The notes under the pieces are model-generated. The model made no database searches and was not told the DNA's origin. It saw only the letters and a list, made by a program, of their open reading frames with translations. From a virus, in the IMG/VR virus record IMGVR_UViG_3300009128_000114, positions 1 through 26,734 of that record: a stretch of 26,734 bases of DNA; one strand, given 5' to 3'. Below, piece by piece: positions 1-9,786 of this stretch. The position numbers and the translations under genes were made by a program. Within the stretch, counting starts at the first letter, position 1. Each line of letters opens with the position of its first letter.

Positions 1-3000
1 TTGATTTGAGGAATCTTAGGAACAGCAGTATTAAATGAGACGTTATCAACTGAAGTTACTCTAGTTGCAGCACCTGAAACCTGACCACGAACAAAACCGT
101 TTGCCCAAGTACCAGTCGTAGTATCTAAGTTAATCTTACCGTTTGTTGAATCTACAAACTTAACAAAACCACTGTTAGTATTAGCAGTAAATGAATCTAC
201 TTTACCTTTACCGTTTGTGAAGTTAGAACCTAATATAAGAACTGAATTATTACCAGTTGCCATAGTACCAAACTTCGTAGGGTTATATGGGTCTACTTTA
301 ACAATAACAGTACCGTTTGCATATTCGTTAACAATACTTCTTACAGTACCATTCGCAGCAGTTCCAGTTGTATTAGCAATTACTGTACCAACCGTAACAT
401 AATCACCTGCAGCATTACCAGTAATACCTTGTAATCTTAATACTGACTCAGCAACAACTTTCTCACCATGATTGAACGTTCCATAGAAGTTATCAGACGA
501 CATATATTCAATATCATCATTCTCAACATATACAGTACCTGTGCTTGTAGAGAAGTTTGCTTTATATAATTTATACTTAACATCTTCAGATTGAATTGGA
601 GACCAAGTCTTATTATCAGCAGAAGTAAACATAATACCAGAAGCAGGTTGCTTATGGATTAATTCGTTAGTATCAACATCCTTTCCACCTAAATCACCAA
701 CCCATAATGCATAATCGTCAGAATTACCGCCTGGGATAATAGTAAACGCATAGTCAGTATTATTCTTTAAGAATACTGGAGAATCGAATGTAAACGTAGT
801 TGCATTTGTAGCAACTGTTGAATTAGCAGTTACCGAACTTGGTTGTAAAGTTTTAGAACCATAAGGAACGATAGTTGTAGTAGGGAAACCATTTTCAACT
901 TCTCTAATTTGCACAGTGATAGGATAAGTGCTAGACTTCTTACCAAAGTATAAATCCATTTTAGTAATAAACGCACCATCAGACTCACCAGCAACCATTG
1001 TAAATGTTTGTGATAATGGATCTGACGAAGGAGGACTTCTTCTCCAAGTAGTTACATTTCTAGAAGAAACAGAAGTTAAAGTTCTATTATCAGTTACATT
1101 ATTATCTGCAATCTGTGGAACTTTCATATTGATATTAGAACCACGTTGTGTAATATCTAAACCGATACTCGTATAATCACCATGAGCAGAAGTAGATAAT
1201 AGATCTGCTTGAGTAGTAGTATTTGAAATGTCTTTTAATTCAAAACGTCTAGTACCAACACGGAATTTTAATGCATCATCATTAGGAATACGGAACATAC
1301 CATAAACATTACCAGAAGCATCAGTCGTTAGACTAGAACCCTCTGATGCAGTATTTGCAAATGATGAATTAGCAGGTGTACAATATGCACTTACTGCTTC
1401 GTCATCAAAGTATGGGTAAACACGTGTGTTAGGTTTTAATCTAGTACCAGTAAATTGAACCATTCTAGAACGGATGTAATCACGAACAGCAACGTTTTCT
1501 ACAAAGTTACCGATAGAGAAAGTTTCTGTCGACGGACTTACTGATGTTTGAATACCGTTTCTGATTTGATCAGTTTGTGTAGTAGTAGTTTGAGTTGTAC
1601 CACCACTCCAAGTTCCACCCCATGTTCCAGTTTGTTGAGTTGAAGAAGAAACTGAAGTAGTATTCCAATTTCCCCAATCAGTACCAGTGATACCAGTTCT
1701 ATCAGCAATGTCTGCAATAGCATCATACATACCGTTGAAGTCCATTTGGATATCAGGTAATGTAGTTGTATCGCCAGTATTATCAGCAGAAGGATTAAGT
1801 GTCACTTCACCTTTCCAATTAAACGATAATTCTTGTACTGGGTTTCTTAACTTACTTGCATATGGTTGACCATGTAATTCAGTATTAGTATAAGAAAGCG
1901 AAATTAAATCGCCAGTCTTAGTAATATTTGAAGAAGATAAAGATAAGTCTTTAGAGAAACTTACATCAGTTCTATTAAATGTAGGTCTTAATTCAGATTT
2001 ATTTCTATCAATCGCAGCACGATATCCAACCTTACTTGTATCAGCAATATTATGACCATCGAAGTTATCAACTAAGAAACCATTCTTAAATCTATCAATA
2101 CCAGTGCTACCAAAGATTTGTTTATTCTTAGCAGATGCTTCTAAAGCATTAAGTGATGAATAGTATTCTAAATTCTTAACACGTTGCTCTACAGAACGTA
2201 GATCCTTCATAGTATATCTACGATTGTTTTCCAAGTCCATTGTAACTTGATAATCACGTCTGCTATATTGTTTAGCAACATACGGTGATAACGATGGATA
2301 TACTGGAATGTTCAATACAGATAATGTCATTGAACCTGCTAATTCGTCAGGGGTTCTCGGAGTTAGAGCAGGAACACCTTTAGTTACTTCTACCTTACCC
2401 TCTTTAGTTAATACTACACGATCCTTTCTAGGCAAGTAATATTGAATATCTGCTTGGAAGTTCTCGTCAGGAGTCGGCATATGAGCACCAGTAGAGTCAA
2501 TACTAAATGCAGTCAACTCAGCAGGGTTAGTCGGTGCTGAAGCAACTGTACCAGTAGCAGATGGAGTTACAGTATTTGTTTTAATAGGTCTAAAGTCTAC
2601 AGAATCTCTCAAGTCATATACTTTACCAGTAGTTGGTGAAGTGTATAATGGAATCTCTTGTGTAACAATAGCAGTTGTATTTGCTGTATTTGTATCATCG
2701 ATTGAATAAGAATCAACAGACAAATAACCAATACCAGAAGAAGTATCTCTTCCCATATAATTAAACTTAACCATTAATCCAACGTTAGTTAAGTCTAAAG
2801 AACTTGTTGCTTTTTGCTTTAAGAATGATGTGTCATAGAATGCATCCTTTTGACCATCATCTAATTCAAAGTGAGAAGTAACATCGGTATCTGAAGTTGA
2901 AACACCAGTATTAGAACCCTTATAAACAGAAACTAATTTATATGCATCAGCAACACCTAATGACCAAGCACCATTTTTACTAGCACTATGTGAACCAGTA

Positions 3001-5168
3001 TTAATATGAATAAACTTATCTTTCAATACAGTCTTAGTAGTTTGAACAGCATCACTTCTTAAACGGTTGAAATAAACCGAAGCAGTAAATGTAGAAGCAA
3101 GGTTTGCTTGTTGTAAATTAATTTGATGTTGTGAAGAAGTTGATGTAATCGTACCATTAGCACTTGTATCAAAAATATAACCAGCAGGGAAAGTGGTCTT
3201 ATGAGCAAGACCAACAGCACTTCTAGTATATGCAAACGTATCAACAACTTTCAATGTAGTATCATTTGTAACACTTGATACAATTTCAGTTACAGTATTT
3301 GCACCATCAGCAATTGTGATCAAATCTCCTGCTTGATATTGAGTAGTAAATGTAGTACCAGAACCAGTTACAGTGTTACCAGTAAACGCAGATACTTGAC
3401 CAGTATGTGGGTCAGTAGTTACAGCACTTTTAGAAACAACAATAATATTCCTTTCATCGTTATTAGATAATGGAGATCCAGTATCATTATTAACTTCAGT
3501 ACCACCAGAGTGAGCAGTATTTGCAGTTACAGTTGATGTTCCATCAGTAGCAAATGTTACTGTCTTTTCAGTTCTATAAACAAATTGAGTATCAACGTTA
3601 TTAGATGAGTCTTTTAATGTTTTAGTACCTTTTTGTGTGAAAGGAAATACAAGACTATTAAGTCCAGGTTCTTGTAATTTAGCAGAACCGTTTGCTTCAA
3701 GTACAATATCACACATTGAATTTAAAGAACCACCGTTATTCTCGTAAATACCTCTTACGTCTGAGAACGACTTACCTGAATTCATTTGAACATCAAATAG
3801 GTAAATTCTAAATTGACCTGCAGCAGTTCCAGGAGTACCTGAATGATATTGGAATCCACGAATACGAGCAGTACCAATAGAAGAACCACTAGCACCAGTT
3901 GCACCAAAATTCTTTCCAGAAATACCATTTTGTTCTGCGTCATATAAAGCAACTTCTCTTAAACCTTGGAAGTCCCAAGTACCAACAACTTCTTTAGCAT
4001 AAACATAGTTACCAAATGCTTGACCAATTGTACGACCATTCTTAGTGTCCCAATCAGTTGCTTTATCAGCATCTCTGAATACTGAAGACTCAATAGAAAT
4101 TCTGTTACCAGAAACATAACCGATACCTTTTTCTACTTCACAAACAAGTTTGTTTCCATCACCACCATCAGTAGAATCGTAACGACCAAGGTTATTAGTG
4201 CCTTTTAAGTGTTCTCTAATTCTTAGATTAAATGGTTCGATAGCAAAGTTACCACTTGTTTCATAACTTCTTTCGTTAATATAAGAACCTAAATCTGAAT
4301 AAGTTGTATCTGTAAACTTCTGAGCAATTTGTCCATTTTCAATTTCAGCAATTGTGAAGAATGTTGTAGTATTCGCAGCAGTCAAACTTCTTACTGCTAA
4401 AGTAGGAGTCATCTTAAGACGAGTTGCTCCAGGCGCAGCAAAGTTAGTAGAACCAGTCGAATTATCAAGTAATGAAGAATCAGCATTAGAATCTACAATA
4501 GTTTCAGTTGTTTCAAAACCAATTTTCTTACTAGGATTAGTTGAATATTTTTCAACAATAACACTTTGTGGATCTACTCTTACAAAGTTACCTTTATGGT
4601 AAACAATACCATCTGATACTGATGCTTTAAAACCTAAACCAGTTGCACTTGAAGAAATTGTATTACCAGCAACAACGAAATCGTTATTACCTGAATGTCT
4701 TACGATTAATGTTTCGTTATCAGTAAACGTTTTAGTTGTATTATTAGAACCAGAGTTTGTGTAGTTTACAAATAATGATAAGTAGTTTGGTGCTGCTGCT
4801 TCAGAACCCTCTTTAACATCTACTAATTTAGCAGTTATACCTGATGTAGCACCAGTAATAATTGTATTAGATATTTTGCTTCCAGTAAAGAAATCACCCA
4901 ACAACAATACACGGTTGTTAGCATCCTTATCTCTCAACTTAACATATTCAACAGTATCAGTTGAAACACCAACACCACTAATAACTGTTCCATCTACAAC
5001 TACTTCATTAGCAAAACGTTCTACTTGGTTTTGTAGAATAGATTGTAGTTGAGTTAATTCTCTTGCTTGAACAGAATAACCTGGACGGAAAAGAATTCTG
5101 TGAAAATTCTTTGTTTCGTCGAAGTCGTCAAAATAAGGAGATTGGTTTAAGTTTGTTTCAATTGCCAT
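1..5168 (-). CDS. Giant DUF4815-type virion structural protein, 3'-partial
   Basis: One frame stays open from an ATG at 5168 to the left window edge, giving at least 1,722 residues with no stop; the C-terminus is outside. The N-terminus (about residues 10-60: SPYFDDFDETKNFHRILFRP, then GYSVQARELTQLQSILQNQ) matches what I know of DUF4815 proteins of marine T4-like phages, which lie next to gp8 and are probably baseplate-peripheral or fibre-related. Near residues 1160-1190 is a Trp/Thr/Gly-rich low-complexity segment (TDWGNW, then runs of T and Q), followed by YIRSRM and KPNTRVYPYFDD around residue 1250, a pattern I recall from the same family. Composition is rich in Asn, Thr and Ser. An AAAGG ribosome site overlaps the gp8 stop, so it is probably the last gene of the gp25-gp6-gp7-gp8 unit. 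Its exact place in the virion is inference. Confidence 0.8.
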   Translation of the reverse strand, partial: MAIETNLNQSPYFDDFDETKNFHRILFRPGYSVQARELTQLQSILQNQVERFANEVVVDGTVISGVGVSTDTVEYVKLRDKDANNRVLLLGDFFTGSKISNTIITGATSGITAKLVDVKEGSEAAAPNYLSLFVNYTNSGSNNTTKTFTDNETLIVRHSGNNDFVVAGNTISSSATGLGFKASVSDGIVYHKGNFVRVDPQSVIVEKYSTNPSKKIGFETTETIVDSNADSSLLDNSTGSTNFAAPGATRLKMTPTLAVRSLTAANTTTFFTIAEIENGQIAQKFTDTTYSDLGSYINERSYETSGNFAIEPFNLRIREHLKGTNNLGRYDSTDGGDGNKLVCEVEKGIGYVSGNRISIESSVFRDADKATDWDTKNGRTIGQAFGNYVYAKEVVGTWDFQGLREVALYDAEQNGISGKNFGATGASGSSIGTARIRGFQYHSGTPGTAAGQFRIYLFDVQMNSGKSFSDVRGIYENNGGSLNSMCDIVLEANGSAKLQEPGLNSLVFPFTQKGTKTLKDSSNNVDTQFVYRTEKTVTFATDGTSTVTANTAHSGGTEVNNDTGSPLSNNDERNIIVVSKSAVTTDPHTGQVSAFTGNTVTGSGTTFTTQYQAGDLITIADGANTVTEIVSSVTNDTTLKVVDTFAYTRSAVGLAHKTTFPAGYIFDTSANGTITSTSSQHQINLQQANLASTFTASVYFNRLRSDAVQTTKTVLKDKFIHINTGSHSASKNGAWSLGVADAYKLVSVYKGSNTGVSTSDTDVTSHFELDDGQKDAFYDTSFLKQKATSSLDLTNVGLMVKFNYMGRDTSSGIGYLSVDSYSIDDTNTANTTAIVTQEIPLYTSPTTGKVYDLRDSVDFRPIKTNTVTPSATGTVASAPTNPAELTAFSIDSTGAHMPTPDENFQADIQYYLPRKDRVVLTKEGKVEVTKGVPALTPRTPDELAGSMTLSVLNIPVYPSLSPYVAKQYSRRDYQVTMDLENNRRYTMKDLRSVEQRVKNLEYYSSLNALEASAKNKQIFGSTGIDRFKNGFLVDNFDGHNIADTSKVGYRAAIDRNKSELRPTFNRTDVSFSKDLSLSSSNITKTGDLISLSYTNTELHGQPYASKLRNPVQELSFNWKGEVTLNPSADNTGDTTTLPDIQMDFNGMYDAIADIADRTGITGTDWGNWNTTSVSSSTQQTGTWGGTWSGGTTQTTTTQTDQIRNGIQTSVSPSTETFSIGNFVENVAVRDYIRSRMVQFTGTRLKPNTRVYPYFDDEAVSAYCTPANSSFANTASEGSSLTTDASGNVYGMFRIPNDDALKFRVGTRRFELKDISNTTTQADLLSTSAHGDYTSIGLDITQRGSNINMKVPQIADNNVTDNRTLTSVSSRNVTTWRRSPPSSDPLSQTFTMVAGESDGAFITKMDLYFGKKSSTYPITVQIREVENGFPTTTIVPYGSKTLQPSSVTANSTVATNATTFTFDSPVFLKNNTDYAFTIIPGGNSDDYALWVGDLGGKDVDTNELIHKQPASGIMFTSADNKTWSPIQSEDVKYKLYKANFSTSTGTVYVENDDIEYMSSDNFYGTFNHGEKVVAESVLRLQGITGNAAGDYVTVGTVIANTTGTAANGTVRSIVNEYANGTVIVKVDPYNPTKFGTMATGNNSVLILGSNFTNGKGKVDSFTANTNSGFVKFVDSTNGKINLDTTTGTWANGFVRGQVSGAATRVTSVDNVSFNTAVPKIPQI

Positions 5169-5179
5169 TTTAATTACCT

Positions 5180-6964
5180 TTAAAAGTCTAGGATGATTTT
5201 AATATCTTCCGTTTGTTCTGGATCTCTTGTTACTGGTTGAACATTTTCAGTGAATAGAATTTCTCCTGAAAATGTATTTGCCTCTGGACCTTTGATTGCC
5301 TCTACAGTAGCAACTTTTGTGTCACTTACACTTGTTAAAATTGTATCGTCTTTTGTAAATGGTGCATAACCGTTATAACTATCAATATCATTTACATATA
5401 ATGAATAGAAAGATGGATCTGACTCGGTTTCATCTTCTCTGATATAAACGATATTAGCATTAGCACCTTTAACAGCATTTACTAATGCCGAAGATGCTCT
5501 TGCTGCTGGACCTAATTCTGTAACGAATTCTAAATCGCCCAATTCAGCACGTAATCTATTTCTTTCGTTTGTAATAATATCATTAACAGTTAATGTATTC
5601 TTTGGTGTAGAACCATCCATTTGATTGTATGATATTTGCATTCTAGTTGTCAATCTTAACATCTGAGGAGTATTAGATGTATTAGCAACATGTTCAGTAG
5701 TACAATGATTATTATTTGCGTCTACTTTTAATACTGGATCTTTCAAAATACTAATAGTTCTAAATGATGTATTACTTGGAATATAACCATTACCGTTTGC
5801 AGAAACACCATCGTTACCGTTGAACATAACGTTTAATAATAATTTATCGCCACCTAATTCTCTTACTGGATCTGAACCATGTCCACCAACTGGACTAATA
5901 ACAGCATTAGCAGTAGCACCACCACCATGAACTGAGTTAGATGAAATAACAACACTTGCTCTTGTATAATCTGTACCAACACTAATAACAGATACATTAG
6001 AAATAGCACCAGTTGAAGTGTCTACTCTTGAATATGCTTTAGCACCTTCACCATCACCAATAAGTGTTACAGTCGGTGATATAATAACTTTAGAATCTGT
6101 ATTACAAGTTGTAGAGAATGCAGTATTTACTGTTAATGTTTTAGTCGAACCTGCATAATCTGTAATTCTTCTTAATTGACCAGCACCTGTGCCTGATAAA
6201 ACATAAACACTTTCTCCATTATAAAAATTATCAATCGGTGATGGAGGATTCGCACCTGCTGCAGATAATTTTAATGTCAACCTACCGCCTGCTTCTACAA
6301 CACCATTAGCAACATAGTTATAACCTGAACCAACATTAACAGTTTCGACGACTTCGATTGAACCGTTTACTGCAGCATTTTGTACAGCAAGTTGTCTATC
6401 AGATTCAATAGAACCATCACCAGTAGAAATAGTTTTAACTGGCATATGAGAAGGAGTTAAAAACTTATCTGCTTCACCTAAAGAAATTGAATATAAGTAT
6501 TTCCAAGTATAACCATCAGAAGTAGTAAACGGTAATGTCGAGAAACCACTAGGTTTAATAGTAGAAGCACCACCTTTATTATTATATAAACATTTATATA
6601 CATTATACTCGTCTGTCATCACCCAAGTTGCACGGTAATAAACGTCCACATCAGTATCTCTATATTGAGAATATGCAGTACCAGAAGTCCAATCATATCT
6701 TGTTGCGATGTGAGAACAACCACTGTTTTCAACTTTCTTCGCACCAATAGCATCTCTAAAGATAGTATATCTTAAATATTGATCATTATCAATTGGTTCT
6801 ACTGGAGTTGGTTCGTCTGTCCATTCTTTAGACCTTCCAAGAACACAATAAAGAATAGTAGATTTTTTAGATGTGCTTGTGTCCCCTGCAGCATTCAATG
6901 CTTGAACGAATGCTTTAGCATTGTTTATTGATAATTCTTTTGTTACGTATGTATAATTCGGCAT
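5180..6964 (-). CDS. 8: Baseplate wedge protein gp8
   Basis: 594 residues, longer than T4 gp8 (334). The N-terminal region resembles gp8: a start rich in beta and helix signals, then ILYCVLGRSKEW (compare the FxxxGRSExW type motif in T4 gp8) and a conserved wedge core to about residue 180. The extra length comes from a middle part with repeated short glycine motifs (VGSGYNY near 211, VGTDYTR) and Asn/Ala-rich stretches, as in marine T4-like relatives. In T4, gp8 dimers sit on the outer wedge and contact gp7 and gp10. The start overlaps the stop of the gp7-like gene by one base (TAATG), so translation is probably coupled. Identification rests on motif and on the gp25-gp6-gp7-gp8 order. Confidence 0.85.
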   Translation of the reverse strand: MPNYTYVTKELSINNAKAFVQALNAAGDTSTSKKSTILYCVLGRSKEWTDEPTPVEPIDNDQYLRYTIFRDAIGAKKVENSGCSHIATRYDWTSGTAYSQYRDTDVDVYYRATWVMTDEYNVYKCLYNNKGGASTIKPSGFSTLPFTTSDGYTWKYLYSISLGEADKFLTPSHMPVKTISTGDGSIESDRQLAVQNAAVNGSIEVVETVNVGSGYNYVANGVVEAGGRLTLKLSAAGANPPSPIDNFYNGESVYVLSGTGAGQLRRITDYAGSTKTLTVNTAFSTTCNTDSKVIISPTVTLIGDGEGAKAYSRVDTSTGAISNVSVISVGTDYTRASVVISSNSVHGGGATANAVISPVGGHGSDPVRELGGDKLLLNVMFNGNDGVSANGNGYIPSNTSFRTISILKDPVLKVDANNNHCTTEHVANTSNTPQMLRLTTRMQISYNQMDGSTPKNTLTVNDIITNERNRLRAELGDLEFVTELGPAARASSALVNAVKGANANIVYIREDETESDPSFYSLYVNDIDSYNGYAPFTKDDTILTSVSDTKVATVEAIKGPEANTFSGEILFTENVQPVTRDPEQTEDIKIILDF

Positions 6965-9786
6965 TAAATGTTTCCAGTTGTATAATAAGTATTAGCACCA
7001 GACAAATTAGTATTCGCCCAAGCAATTTTCACGTTAGCAGAAGTGTCGTTCGATACTATATTTAGTGGAACTGAATAGAACGTTTTCGGTTCATACTCAA
7101 TTATAATTGTATCGTTATTTGCAAATTCTGATAAGAATGAAGTGCCAGCACCAGTTATTGTATAACTTCCATTATTTATACTGATTGTACCATTAGATTG
7201 AGCACGTTTTTTATTATGTGAAGATACAGCAATATTAACAAACGCATTACTTTGCGAACGATATTTACCAAATAATGCTTGACCTGCAGGATGTACAAGT
7301 TTTAGTGCATAGTCACGGTATCTATCAAGGGAAATTGCTGAAATAATTTCATATGAATATTCTTGATAATATTCACTATCTTGAATATAACCTCTAGCAG
7401 AAGATATATGACTTCTTGTAGTAGCATAATATCCTTCAGCATTAGCAACACCACTTAATCCTAATGTAACTTCACCACTTGTAGCAAGTGGACGGCCAGT
7501 AGATTCTAATGTAACTCTTTCGCCATGCTTATATGCATAACCTGAATCTAAAACTCTTAGTCCAGTAATTGTACCATTAGCACCAACACCTGCATTAATA
7601 ACAGCATTATCACCTAATACACCCTCATCTTTAATAGATGTAATAGTAGCACTACCAGTGTCAATAACACTTCTTGTATCTGCTTCTAGTCCATGAGTAT
7701 AAGACGAATTAAATGATTGAAGAGAAACAATTGCATTGTTAGCAAAATTGATATTTCCTGGAGTTCTTTGTAACATGTCTTGCCAAACTCTAACAGTCAT
7801 TTCATATTTACCGTCAGGGTTTACAATTACATTAATCGATTCGTTTGGACCAGCACCACCTTTAACGTGAGCAGTAGCACCAGTAGATGTTTGAACTAAT
7901 TTATCATTAGTATCTAATTTAGTGAAACTTGAGTTACCAGTTCCCCAGTTTACATTGTTACTTTGTAAAGTAATATATGCCTCACCAATACCTAAAGAAG
8001 CAATATCATTATCCCTCACACTAACAGTAGGTGCAACAGAATAACCTGCACCACCAACAACTAATGATAACTTATCAATAGATCCGATAGTTTCTGCTGA
8101 GAATAATAATGAGTCTGATAATTTAGTGTGGATATTTTCAATCTTTGTATTAGCAGTACCATTTGCTGTGTTACCGATATTAGTACCAGAACCAACAATT
8201 CTTATTCCTTCATTCTGAACAAATGCTTTTAATGGACCATTATCAAATTGGTTAGATGCATTAGCAGTTGTATTAGCAGTAACAATTAAATGTAATAAAG
8301 TTCTATCATCAGCACCACCAGTGTTAGCAGTATAACCATTAGCAGTTGCTGCAACAACTTTTTTAACAACACCAAACGACCCAGAAATTGCTCCAACCAA
8401 TTCATCACCCTCGTTGATTGTTGTTCCTGCGTTATTTCCAACTTGTAACACGTGGTATCCAATTGTATTACTTTGGAATGAAATAGATGTTCCTACTGTA
8501 TTACCTGATGTGTTAGCAAAACGGGAACGAATAGTATGACCAGTTGTAAAGTTTTTATATCCATCAACACGAACAGCAGTATTACCTGCAGTTGTGTCTA
8601 CAATACTTAATACTGTTGCATTTGCAGAATTGTTAGCAGAATATAATGAATCGCCGACTTTAATAGTTTGAGTGTTTGCTATTCTGAATACAGCATTAGC
8701 ATTATCCCTATAATCTGTTTGTGATACTTCTTCGCCCATTTCTGGGAATCCGAAATTTGGACTACTTAATAAAGTGTTTGCGAATGTTGATGTTAAACCA
8801 TAACCCGATACAATTGGAGCAAGTTTACCAAATAAGTTATTACTAGCAATTAAGTTGGTGTTCATTGTAACAGCAAATGTGTCACCAATATCACCATTAT
8901 CGATTCTAAAACTAGCAGGAGATGAACCATCACCACCTTCTAACTTAATTACAGAACCACCTGGAGCAGTTGATGGTGTATAACCTGAACCGCCATCTGC
9001 CAAAGAGAATGTAAGTGTGCCACCTAAATCGGAAATTCCAGTAACAACAACTTTACCAAATTCTCCGATATCATCTGAAATAAGGTTGACACTATCACCT
9101 GGAGCATATTCTCCACCTGGAGTATCGATTGTAAGGTTATTAATACCTGCTTCAATAATAGGTGCGTGACCAGTTCCTGATGTATCTGTTAATAATCTTA
9201 CTGGTTCTAGATTGTTGAATGTTCCTTTTACATTTGATACAAGAATCTGCATAAGATCCCTGCCTCGAATAACTCTACGAACAACATCTTCAACTAGACA
9301 TTCAGCACCTGACTCAGCACCTTTAATTGTTTTACCAATAAATGAATAATTAGCAGAATTATAACTTGTAACCAAGTATCTATCAATTCTCCAATCACCG
9401 TCTGATACTTTAAGAATTTGATCAGCAGGATAACTTAATTCTACATCTTCATTATATACTGAACGGAATAATAGTTTATAAGAAGCAAGTGTACCTCTAG
9501 CAATGTTAAAGTATTTAATTGCTTTTGCTAAATTCTTTTTATCAGCAACTGTAGATGCTGGAATAGAAGGAAGTAAATCCTTTCTGAAATATTCAAGATA
9601 CTCATCAAGAGTAGTGTCGATATCTCTATAATCTCTTAAGTTAGCAATTCCATCAGTTAATTTTCCATTCTGTTCAAGATACTCATAGTATGCTTCCATG
9701 AACAATAGAAAATTCTCTCCATCCTCTTTATAGAAGTCAGGAAATTGATTTTGAACAAGAGTAGATATCTTATTTGATACAGACAT
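6964..9786 (-). CDS. 7: Baseplate wedge protein, gp7-like
   Basis: 940 residues. The N-terminal 130 residues (NQFPDFYKEDGENFLLFMEA onward, ending YKLLFRSVYNEDVEL) align well by eye with the internal segment of T4 gp7 that reads FEAFCEAYIQYL and YKFLFKVLYNEEVEI. A C-terminal piece around residues 815-860 (EIISAISLDRYRDYALKLVH, then PAGQ) matches the T4 gp7 segment containing RFVHPVG. The large N-terminal part of T4 gp7 is absent, so the core begins at residue 1. Between the two conserved parts are many Asn/Thr/Ala-rich repeats and glycine motifs of the GGxGYxxxP type. Position between gp6 and gp8 is the T4 order. In T4, gp7 holds the wedge together with a gp6 dimer. Start and stop each overlap a neighbour by one base. 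Confidence 0.8.
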   Translation of the reverse strand: MSVSNKISTLVQNQFPDFYKEDGENFLLFMEAYYEYLEQNGKLTDGIANLRDYRDIDTTLDEYLEYFRKDLLPSIPASTVADKKNLAKAIKYFNIARGTLASYKLLFRSVYNEDVELSYPADQILKVSDGDWRIDRYLVTSYNSANYSFIGKTIKGAESGAECLVEDVVRRVIRGRDLMQILVSNVKGTFNNLEPVRLLTDTSGTGHAPIIEAGINNLTIDTPGGEYAPGDSVNLISDDIGEFGKVVVTGISDLGGTLTFSLADGGSGYTPSTAPGGSVIKLEGGDGSSPASFRIDNGDIGDTFAVTMNTNLIASNNLFGKLAPIVSGYGLTSTFANTLLSSPNFGFPEMGEEVSQTDYRDNANAVFRIANTQTIKVGDSLYSANNSANATVLSIVDTTAGNTAVRVDGYKNFTTGHTIRSRFANTSGNTVGTSISFQSNTIGYHVLQVGNNAGTTINEGDELVGAISGSFGVVKKVVAATANGYTANTGGADDRTLLHLIVTANTTANASNQFDNGPLKAFVQNEGIRIVGSGTNIGNTANGTANTKIENIHTKLSDSLLFSAETIGSIDKLSLVVGGAGYSVAPTVSVRDNDIASLGIGEAYITLQSNNVNWGTGNSSFTKLDTNDKLVQTSTGATAHVKGGAGPNESINVIVNPDGKYEMTVRVWQDMLQRTPGNINFANNAIVSLQSFNSSYTHGLEADTRSVIDTGSATITSIKDEGVLGDNAVINAGVGANGTITGLRVLDSGYAYKHGERVTLESTGRPLATSGEVTLGLSGVANAEGYYATTRSHISSARGYIQDSEYYQEYSYEIISAISLDRYRDYALKLVHPAGQALFGKYRSQSNAFVNIAVSSHNKKRAQSNGTISINNGSYTITGAGTSFLSEFANNDTIIIEYEPKTFYSVPLNIVSNDTSANVKIAWANTNLSGANTYYTTGNI

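Noticed and set aside
1-5168. Short ORFs on both strands in the first 5 kb
   Set aside because: All lie within the single long minus-strand frame and show only low-complexity Val/Leu/Thr-rich shadow translations.
7173-7180. TATAAATA on the minus strand upstream of gp8
   Set aside because: It lies inside the gp7-like coding region, over 200 bases from gp8, which is already coupled to gp7 by a TAATG overlap; a chance match is likely in AT-rich sequence.
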